From assembly GCF_018310695.1 (NCBI RefSeq), contig NZ_JAGXCY010000034.1:1-47335 (forward strand): a stretch of DNA of 47,335 nt, written 5' to 3'. The translations under genes were made by a program, and so were the position numbers. The number at the start of each line of letters is the position of its first letter. Within the stretch, counting starts at the first letter, position 1. The stretch comes from Paenibacillus sp. Marseille-Q4541 (GTDB taxonomy: Bacteria > Bacillota > Bacilli > Paenibacillales > Paenibacillaceae). This document shows positions 1-6,226 of the stretch, piece after piece. The notes beneath the pieces are model-generated. The model searched no databases, was not told the origin of the DNA, and saw nothing but the letters and a program-made list of their open reading frames with translations.

Positions 1-718
1 TATCTATGTAATGCTTCATTTCATTTTTAAACTTATCTATGTCTGAATACTTTCTTAGTAAGTGGTGTTCAAATTTAAATCCACTCTTACGATTTTTTCT
101 ATAGTTGGAGTAAAGAACATATTTACTATTCATTTCTTTGATATACTTGTTAATTGCATTCTTATTTATACCTAAACTATTCGACATACTCTCTATAGTC
201 ATAAATGACTTTTGTTCAGTATTATTGCTCAACTTCTTAATTAGGCAATATACAGCATAATATTTTTCGTTTAATCCAATTGCTTTGTAATATTCCATAA
301 GCTTAAGATCTACACTTACATAGTAGTCATTTTCAGTATCCGCTTGATCTCTATCACCATGCTCAGTTAAAATTCTATTAGTTACTGGAATATCGATAGC
401 TGCAATGTGAAGTATGATTTGTCCTGGTATTACACCATTCTTAATGAATCTATCCCATCTGCTAACATTCAACACCTTTATTATTTTTAGTTTAATAAGC
501 AACGAAAGATTGTCATATGTTCTTTGTTTAGTGTAGCCAGTTTCTTTTTTAAGATCATTAATTGATGTGACAAAGTAATATTCATATTGCTGTTTAGAGA
601 GTCTAAACTTGAAAAGATTAATGTATGAGTTAAAAGCATCATATTTCATTTGACTGTATTTACCGCCAGTGTCAAACCAATTTGAACGTACCTTTAAGTG
701 GTTTATAGTAAAGTTCAT
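1..718 (-). CDS. Winged-helix protein, candidate replication initiator (C-terminus cut by window edge)
   Basis: An open frame of 239 codons runs from an ATG at 718 to the window edge with no stop, so the C-terminus is missing. The sequence suggests two helix-turn-helix or winged-helix units. One is around residues 60-95 (NDLKKETGYTKQRTYDNLSL), and a second is near residues 185-205 (SMSNSLGINKNAINKYIKEM). The protein is basic overall. It is the second gene of a leftward pair whose upstream region holds five 29-bp direct repeats. Tandem winged helices next to iterons are the usual layout of iteron-type replication initiators, but the same layout would suit a transcription regulator. The role is inferred from context only; I recognise no named family. 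Confidence 0.7.
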   Translation of the reverse strand, partial: MNFTINHLKVRSNWFDTGGKYSQMKYDAFNSYINLFKFRLSKQQYEYYFVTSINDLKKETGYTKQRTYDNLSLLIKLKIIKVLNVSRWDRFIKNGVIPGQIILHIAAIDIPVTNRILTEHGDRDQADTENDYYVSVDLKLMEYYKAIGLNEKYYAVYCLIKKLSNNTEQKSFMTIESMSNSLGINKNAINKYIKEMNSKYVLYSNYRKNRKSGFKFEHHLLRKYSDIDKFKNEMKHYID

Positions 719-756
719 TTATTCTAAGATTCTCCCCGAATGTTTGATGGTAGCTC

Positions 757-975
757 TTATTTCAAGCTACGAATAACTTTTTTTATTTCATTTTGCTTTG
801 TGGTAAAGTTTTTGAATTTAGAATTTTTATAAATTCCGATAAGCCTATTAACAGACTCCCTATCCTGGTACACAAAGACCAGTTTATCTGCATCTTCTTT
901 TTGTAAGATGTGGTCGTAATCAATTCCATTCAAAGACAGATAAGCTACAGCATTGATATCATTAACATAGCGCAT
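757..975 (-). CDS. Small DUF5659-like protein
   Basis: This 72-residue protein contains the pattern VAYLSLNGIDYDHIL followed by KLVFVYQDRESVNRLI. It resembles the short DUF5659 proteins common in Firmicute phages and plasmids, whose function is unknown. The start is well supported: on the minus strand GGAGGT (985-990) lies 9 nt upstream of the ATG. It is the first gene of the leftward pair, with its start about 40 nt from the nearest iteron. Any promoter would therefore overlap or abut the iteron array, which would allow autoregulation. Confidence 0.75.
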   Translation of the reverse strand: MRYVNDINAVAYLSLNGIDYDHILQKEDADKLVFVYQDRESVNRLIGIYKNSKFKNFTTKQNEIKKVIRSLK

Positions 976-1016
976 TACATAATTACCTCCAAAATAAGTA
1001 TAACTGTGTAGATGAG

Positions 1017-1338
1017 TTTGGATAAACAGCGAAAAAATAGGATGAAAGAAACGTATTCATATCAAGGGTTTGAGCACTGTGGCTTGGCAGACAGCCCAAT
1101 TTCGATCATTTTTGTACATTTTTTTTGGATTTACACTAAAAAAATAGGATGAAGTAACTGATATTTTTGGATTTGAAGCGAAAAAATAGGATATACCAGA
1201 GTTATTAATTATAGCCTCAAAACCCAACTCCCATAAGGATTATTAGTCAATTGTTAAAATATGTATTTTGGATAAACAGCGAAAAAATAGGATGAGGTAT
1301 GGTCTATTTCTTGGATTTAACCTTAAAAAAAGGGATAT
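1017..1338. repeat. Five 29-bp direct repeats (iteron-like array)
   Basis: Five same-orientation copies start at 1017, 1124, 1166, 1267 and 1310, each 29 nt. The shared core is TTGGAT, a variable stretch, then AAAAAATAGGAT, often followed by GA. Copies 1 and 4 are identical over the whole unit (GATAAACAGCGAAAAAATAG core). Start-to-start distances are 107, 42, 101 and 43 nt. The two short spacings are close to four helical turns, so paired sites would face the same side of the DNA. The array is AT-rich, has no convincing gene in it, and lies just upstream of the leftward winged-helix operon. It is a candidate replication origin or multi-site operator. Confidence 0.8.
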
Positions 1339-1489
1339 AATATTAAGATATAATAATCTTAAAGAATAAATATAATATCTCTTGTGTATACTACACAATT
1401 GCTTTAGGATACTAAAGGATTTGAGTTCAAGTTCAAAAGATAAAATTCAAAGTCGAAACCTACTGAACATGGTTTTGGATTGATATTAT

Positions 1490-1654
1490 TTACTTCTTCT
1501 TGCGCTTCATTCTTATAATACCTGTGACTAATGCGTATATGCCTACGATGGTAACTATACCTATGTATATAGGTTTATTTGCTACTACTGGAATAGTACA
1601 GAATAATATGATTGAAATAGTTAAACGCAATTCCCCTTCTGTCACCTTCTTCAT
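1490..1654 (-). CDS. Small hydrophobic two-helix membrane peptide
   Basis: A 54-residue frame starts at ATG 1654, with AAAGGAG (1664-1670 on the minus strand) 9 nt upstream. An in-frame ATG at 1660 is the alternative start. The product has two hydrophobic segments (about residues 11-26 and 29-47) and ends in the basic tail RMKRKKK. The layout fits a tiny inner-membrane protein. Phages of this group encode hydrophobic type I toxins of similar size, such as YonT, but I see no sequence identity to them and have not identified an antisense RNA. The function is unknown. Confidence 0.65.
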   Translation of the reverse strand: MKKVTEGELRLTISIILFCTIPVVANKPIYIGIVTIVGIYALVTGIIRMKRKKK

Positions 1655-1735
1655 ATTCATCATCTCCTTTTTAAATAATTGACATTAACCTCGTTGACTT
1701 GAATCCAATTACTGGTTTAAAATGTAAGGGAAGGT

Positions 1736-1760
1736 GAGACGGTTCTAGTATCCGTCTCGT
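1736..1760. other. Strong dyad between two small membrane-peptide genes
   Basis: GAGACGG and CCGTCTC form a perfect 7-bp inverted repeat around a 9-nt loop, within an otherwise AT-rich gap. No T-run follows on either strand, so a plain intrinsic terminator is unlikely. An operator or an RNA stem in the message linking the two small genes fits better. Confidence 0.5.
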
Positions 1761-1778
1761 GCTATATCTTATGTTTGT

Positions 1779-1949
1779 TTACCTTTTGGGCTGACGCTTA
1801 GTCTTTCGTGGAGACTTGGGCGTCTTTTTCTTTTTTCTCTTCCTCTTCTTCTTACTTGGCTTATGTATATATTCTATGATGTCTTTTGCTACCAATCGGA
1901 TGAAGGTTAATAAGGAAATGATGACTGTTGCTTTTTGCCAAGAGTCCAA
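1779..1949 (-). CDS. Small membrane-anchored, strongly basic peptide
   Basis: A 56-residue frame begins at TTG 1949. Near-consensus AGGAGGTG (1957-1964 on the minus strand) lies 7 nt upstream and decides this unusual start. The N-terminal half carries one hydrophobic helix (about residues 8-27). The C-terminal half is a run of lysines and arginines (KKKRKRKKKK followed by more basic residues). This suggests an anchored protein whose tail touches nucleic acid or lipid head groups. It lies just upstream of the 1490-1654 gene in the same direction, and the two may be co-transcribed. No family is recognised. Confidence 0.65.
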   Translation of the reverse strand: MDSWQKATVIISLLTFIRLVAKDIIEYIHKPSKKKRKRKKKKTPKSPRKTKRQPKR

Positions 1950-2055
1950 AGGTTAACACCTCCTTTCCCTTACAAGAATATTATACCATTTATTATATAG
2001 TTTGTACATTATTTTTATTTCTAAAAGGACTATACTTCTGATTAATTTTAGAAAA

Positions 2056-2089
2056 ATAAAAAAAGAGCAATGCTTAATCAGCATCACTC
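2056..2089 (-). terminator. Intrinsic terminator of the coiled-coil membrane gene
   Basis: On the minus strand GAGTGATGC pairs with GCATTGCTC (two wobbles) around a 7-nt loop, followed by a run of seven T. The stem overlaps the stop codon of the 2074-2829 gene. Confidence 0.75.
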
Positions 2090-2829
2090 TTCTGTTTGAG
2101 ATTGTTTGATAATTCTAATTCATCAGCTAACTTCTTTAATGATTCATTCTTATCCCCTTCTATCTCTTCTATTGCCTTATTGTGTCTAACCTGTTCATCG
2201 TATTGTTGCTGCTCAATTTGAATGATTTGATTATTAGCCTTCGATATGTTCTCTATATGTTCACCAGTATTATCTCCAAAAAATGAGTATATGAGCTGGA
2301 TCATCTGTAATATTACAAACAAAGTATTAATACGTTCACTGATTGTCATTGCTTTAACTGATACAGATTTAGTTTCTTCGTCAGTCTTAGTATCTTCATC
2401 GGTTAGAGACTCGCTTATACTTGATACTGAATCGTATGCCAATTGTAAATCGTCAATCCCTTTACCTGTATCAAGATACTCTTCTGCCTCATCTATCGTA
2501 TCAAATTGAAACAATGAAGAAGGAATCATATTGCTAATGTTTATAGTGGACTGTCTCACTCGTTCATTGATACTATTAATATGTGATAAATCAATTGAAG
2601 CTATTGATGTTTGAATATCACGTATTTGCTTAATTGCATTGATATATTCTTGAGATGGTTGAACGATACGTTGAAGTTCACTTTGAAGCTCTAATATTGG
2701 AACAACAGCTTCTCTCATTTGACGCTGTGTGTTTGATACTATCTGTGATACTTTAGACAGTTCAGCAAAATTAATATTGGCATACATTTGTTTTATTGCT
2801 TTACTCAATTCATTTGATTCATTATTCAA
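2074..2829 (-). CDS. Coiled-coil protein with one membrane segment, function unknown
   Basis: The 251-residue product starts at TTG 2829, with GGAG 10 nt upstream on the minus strand. Residues 1-110 and 195-251 are long, charged, heptad-rich helices. A hydrophobic stretch near residues 168-186 (INTLFVILQMIQLIYSFFG) is probably one membrane pass, and an acidic Ser/Thr/Asp/Glu-rich linker precedes it. No enzymatic motif is seen. It has its own terminator and stands alone on the minus strand, as lysogeny-expressed accessory genes often do. Superinfection exclusion or a membrane-linked phage function is possible but is inference from topology only. Confidence 0.75.
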   Translation of the reverse strand: MNNESNELSKAIKQMYANINFAELSKVSQIVSNTQRQMREAVVPILELQSELQRIVQPSQEYINAIKQIRDIQTSIASIDLSHINSINERVRQSTINISNMIPSSLFQFDTIDEAEEYLDTGKGIDDLQLAYDSVSSISESLTDEDTKTDEETKSVSVKAMTISERINTLFVILQMIQLIYSFFGDNTGEHIENISKANNQIIQIEQQQYDEQVRHNKAIEEIEGDKNESLKKLADELELSNNLKQKSDAD

Positions 2830-3634
2830 ATACTACACTCTCCATTTACTGTTCATTGGGATATGATACCATACTATTATATCATAGAGTGAGTCCACAG
2901 ACACTATATACATGTAATGTTAGAGGTAATACACAACATATAGTATATAGATATAAACTGTATGGATAAATAGATAAGAATAATAATTTTCCTGTAACCA
3001 TTATAGTTACAAGTATAAGTCAGCGATTTTGCGTTACATGTTATTGTCGATCTGGACTTTTTACGTCCCACCTATACATCATATGTATGAGTTAAAATTC
3101 AAAGCACAATTTGCATGATTTTTAAAAATTTTAAATTGGTTGGACCAGCTATGGAATTGTAAGCAGCCCGTGGCAGCCCGTGAGTGGTCAATAGCTCTAA
3201 ATAATACACAAGTATAGTTGTATATGATATAGGGGGGATATTTAAAAGTTGAAATTGGTTAATATAAGGGAAATATTCGCCTAGCACTTCCATCTCCACA
3301 CTCAACTTATTTTTCCCTTATTCAACTTTAATTACAATACTGTAACTTTTAACCTTACTCTCTATCGGAATCGCAATCGGGAACGCATCGGATTTTCCCT
3401 TATTCCATCTATGTTTTTTAACTGGTAACATTCCTGTAACCTACCCTAAATTGACCATTTTCACCCCTCTCACACCCTATAAACCCTTGCTGCGCTTACA
3501 CTTTTTCGATGTGGACTACCTATTTTTGACTCAAAATTGACAAAATCCCTTGGTACATCTACGTTTTTACCACTTTTGGCTACTCTCTCCGATTGAGACT
3601 TTTCAAGCTCACGATACAGACTAACGCTTTAACG
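2830..3634. other. Gene-poor region with repeated short motifs
   Basis: I find no supported gene in these 800 nt. Three copies of TTTCCCTTAT are present (about 3261-3278 reversed, 3308-3325 and 3391-3406). CCTGTAACC occurs twice (about 2991 and 3430), the first as part of the dyad GTAAC-cattata-GTTAC. A 10-bp unit GCAGCCCGTG is tandemly duplicated near 3162-3181. Such clustered motifs suit regulator binding sites, but no regulator can be named. Confidence 0.4.
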
Positions 3635-3668
3635 TAAAAAAGAGTAATCAGATAATAAATGACTACTC
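3635..3668 (-). terminator. Intrinsic terminator downstream of the stalk-domain gene
   Basis: On the minus strand GAGTAGTC pairs with GATTACTC (one mismatch) around an 11-nt loop and is followed by TTTTTT. It lies about 115 nt beyond the stop of the 3786-4508 gene. Confidence 0.6.
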
Positions 3669-3785
3669 CATTAATTTTCATATTCAATTTTAACCCACTA
3701 AAAAGCAAAAACGAATCAATCGTCACCTTTTCAGGATCAATCAATTCGCCTATGCTAGATAATCGAGATCTTATACTATTAAATC

Positions 3786-4508
3786 TTATTTGATCAATAC
3801 GGGATTTACGACAGCTGCGGTTGTATTAGCCGAATCACCTTCCGGAGCCTCGAATCTGATTTCCAATTCCTGCACTCCCTTGACAGGAACAGAAGCCGTA
3901 TTCACTGGAACGCCATTTACGGCATTTCCGCTCCACAGCTCTTTGCCGTCTCCGTATACGGATATTTTAACAAGGTTTCCTGACGACCATACAGAAATTG
4001 TACCATAACCAAAATTAAGTGTCTCGTATTGTCCATTTAGGTTGTAGCTCTGAGATTCCATACGATTGTACGAATGCACAGAGGTCATAATTCCTTTGGT
4101 GTAACGCTCATCATTAATTTTCAAGCTTCTGTTTGTATCAACATTCCCAGAAGATATTTTCAAAGGAGGCAAATCAGTTAAAGACTTTTGCTCTCCAACT
4201 GAGCCTGGATCTCCAATCAATACCGATTTCGTTTTACCATCCCAAGCAACTTCCTTACTTACCATGTCCCCAACCATCTTTAATGGTACATAAGTCGTTC
4301 CACTGTATGAGAGCGAAGCCGGAACAACAGTTCCATTATTGTTGAACTTTCCGTTTAACGGAGTCTTGTCTTTGCCATCTACAATAAACTTGATTGGATC
4401 TAAACTCACTTCGATCTTTGTTGTCGCTCCAAAGGCAATTCCGCCGAAGAAAACTGCACCAAGCGTAAATCCGGTCACACCATACTTTAACTTTTTCGTC
4501 AAACTCAT
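3786..4508 (-). CDS. Secreted stalk-domain protein with NPCBM-like C-terminal domain
   Basis: The 240-residue product begins with a signal peptide (MSLTKKLKYGVTGFTLGAVF, cleavage probably after GIAFGA). Residues 30-100 look like a copper amine oxidase N-terminal-like stalk domain (VDGKDKTPLNGKF, TTYVPLKMVGDMV, VAWDGKTKSVLIG). This domain is very common in Paenibacillus secreted proteins. Residues 110-240 resemble a small NPCBM/F5-8 type beta-sandwich (YTKGIMTSVHSYNRM, LEIRFEAPEG) that may bind carbohydrate. GAGGAG sits 7 nt before the ATG. It has its own terminator and a more host-like composition than its neighbours, so it reads as a lysogenic-conversion gene acting at the cell surface. Confidence 0.8.
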   Translation of the reverse strand: MSLTKKLKYGVTGFTLGAVFFGGIAFGATTKIEVSLDPIKFIVDGKDKTPLNGKFNNNGTVVPASLSYSGTTYVPLKMVGDMVSKEVAWDGKTKSVLIGDPGSVGEQKSLTDLPPLKISSGNVDTNRSLKINDERYTKGIMTSVHSYNRMESQSYNLNGQYETLNFGYGTISVWSSGNLVKISVYGDGKELWSGNAVNGVPVNTASVPVKGVQELEIRFEAPEGDSANTTAAVVNPVLIK

Positions 4509-4670
4509 AAATACTCCTCATTTCTTCAATCTAGGCTAATCTTCTTTATGTATTTCTTTTACTTACTTGCCTAACTTATTATATTCGAACTTCATATTAT
4601 TTACTATATCAGGAAAGATATTTATGTCCCTTTGATGTAATAAGGATTAATAGGAATTAATCCTTAATGT

Positions 4671-5720
4671 TTAAAAAACACTCTCAACTGGTCTATTGGT
4701 GATTATATCTCGTGCTTCCCTTTTCATTTGAAACAGCAATCCTTGATTTTGAGACTCAATCAATTTAATCAATTCCTCTTTGCTCAACTCTTCAAAAATT
4801 TGATCTTCAATCTTATCTTCAATTCTTAGACTAATCGCATTTGATTGATCATCACTATAATGTCTATAGTATTTATCAGTTACTACTATACTTGAGTGAT
4901 TATAGTGAGTTTTTGCTTCTTCTAGTGTTCCAAACATGGCAGCTACGTTTCTAAAACTGTGAAATACGATATTCCTTTCAGTAGGAATATTCATCTCATC
5001 CTTCAGCTTATTCATCATATTTTGAATGGTCATCTTATCCAGGTGAAAAAACTTTCCATCATTATATTGTGCATAATATTCTTGTTCAGTAATCTTGACC
5101 AATTCTCTATACATTTCATGAGATATTGGTACTGTATGTTTTTCTCCTCCCTTACCTATTGCTGTTAACTCATAATAATTACCTGATGGATGAAGTACGA
5201 TGTCATCTTTGGTAATACTCAATAAAGTACTCTTACGTAAACTTGTTGTGTAAGCTAGTCTAATTAAAGCTGATTTTTCTTGTCCTTTAGTTGTACACAG
5301 TACTCTTTGACTCATTTCTTCCGCTTCATTTGCGTATAAAGATCCACACCTTACAGAGTCATCGGGTAATGGTTTTAATTTTACATGTGAAGCTTTTAGA
5401 TCATATTCATTTCTCTCTAGGAATTCATATAAGCTTTGAATTGCAGCGATTATACTATTGATATAATTGTTTGTGTAATCAGCAGGATGATCTTTAAGAA
5501 ACTTTCTATATCGTAGCATATCTGCATTTCTAACATGCAAATCCTCTTTAACCAACTCGTTTACTGATTTATTTTTATACCACATAAAAAAATTCTTTAG
5601 ACTTCTTTCATAATTACGTGTTGTATACTTGCTCTCAAATGAATCTAAAAACGTTCTAATGTCTCCATGTACACTTCCATTATGTAATCCAACAATATTA
5701 TTTGCTGCCGTATTTTCCAT
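4671..5720 (-). CDS. Tyrosine recombinase/integrase family protein (YopP/MrpR-like position)
   Basis: This 349-residue protein has an N-terminal SAM-like DNA-binding domain (residues 20-110) and a C-terminal catalytic domain. The active-site set appears complete: R162 (TTSLRKSTLL), a beta-hairpin lysine in IGKGGEKHTVP, H254-S-F-R257, H275, and tyrosine 284 or 285 in DKYYRHY. It could therefore cut and rejoin DNA. SPbeta itself integrates with a serine recombinase but carries several tyrosine-recombinase-like proteins, including YopP and the repressor MrpR (YopR). This gene could be an integrase or a regulator of that type. It diverges from the 5799 promoter. The start has GGGAG about 10 nt upstream. 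Confidence 0.85.
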   Translation of the reverse strand: MENTAANNIVGLHNGSVHGDIRTFLDSFESKYTTRNYERSLKNFFMWYKNKSVNELVKEDLHVRNADMLRYRKFLKDHPADYTNNYINSIIAAIQSLYEFLERNEYDLKASHVKLKPLPDDSVRCGSLYANEAEEMSQRVLCTTKGQEKSALIRLAYTTSLRKSTLLSITKDDIVLHPSGNYYELTAIGKGGEKHTVPISHEMYRELVKITEQEYYAQYNDGKFFHLDKMTIQNMMNKLKDEMNIPTERNIVFHSFRNVAAMFGTLEEAKTHYNHSSIVVTDKYYRHYSDDQSNAISLRIEDKIEDQIFEELSKEELIKLIESQNQGLLFQMKREARDIITNRPVESVF

Positions 5721-5798
5721 ATGCTTAACACTCCCTTCTTCTATATATTACCATTCAGTAATCTTCTTAGTCAATTAGAAATAAAAATAATTTACTTA

Positions 5799-5827
5799 TT
5801 GACATAATTATATCCGGGTGGTAAATT
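5799..5827 (+). promoter_or_regulatory. Sigma-A-like promoter for the small acidic protein and RNA polymerase
   Basis: A perfect -35 TTGACA (5799-5804) is separated by 17 nt from a TAAATT -10 (5822-5827). It is the only strong rightward promoter seen in the divergent gap before 5891. Its host-type sequence fits expression of the phage polymerase by the host enzyme. Confidence 0.6.
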
Positions 5828-5890
5828 GAATTTACAGAGATTGGTAAACAGTTTCTGATACCACATTAGAGAGGAATTAAAGACAAGTAC

Positions 5891-6139
5891 ATGACAAAAA
5901 GAAATGCGGGGACAATCTTACATAGAACGAAGCAAGAAAATTACTATGATGGTTTCGAGGAGTGGTATGATGAAGAGTTGGTGAGTAAGGAATTTAGCGG
6001 GGAATACATATTGCAAGAAGCTTATGAGCAAGAAAAGTACGATACATATGATGATGATGTTATCTGGTTGAAGAACGAAGCACAAAAGAAATATTATAGA
6101 GAACCACATAAGCCAGTACATAGTAAAGTAGAAGTTTAA
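5891..6139 (+). CDS. Small acidic protein of unknown function
   Basis: The 82-residue, Tyr/Glu/Asp-rich product (FEEWYDEELV, YDTYDDDVIW) has no recognised domain. An AGAGAGGA ribosome binding site lies about 15 nt before the ATG, longer than usual. It is the first gene after the 5799 promoter and lies 87 nt upstream of the phage RNA polymerase gene, so the two are probably one transcript. An acidic partner that modulates the polymerase or mimics DNA is conceivable but only inferred from position and charge. Confidence 0.65.
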   Translation: MTKRNAGTILHRTKQENYYDGFEEWYDEELVSKEFSGEYILQEAYEQEKYDTYDDDVIWLKNEAQKKYYREPHKPVHSKVEV

Positions 6140-6226
6140 ATATACATATAGAATTAAAAATAATGTAGTTAATACAAATTTTTATAGGGATTTCGAATAC
6201 ATAAATGAAAGATAAAGGGTGTTGTA

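Noticed and set aside
1500..1682. 60-codon plus-strand frame
   Set aside because: It is the shadow of the 1490-1654 minus-strand peptide, which has the ribosome binding site.
3099..3305. 68-codon minus-strand frame
   Set aside because: No usable ribosome binding site, biased composition and repeated motifs inside; it looks like chance in a regulatory gap.
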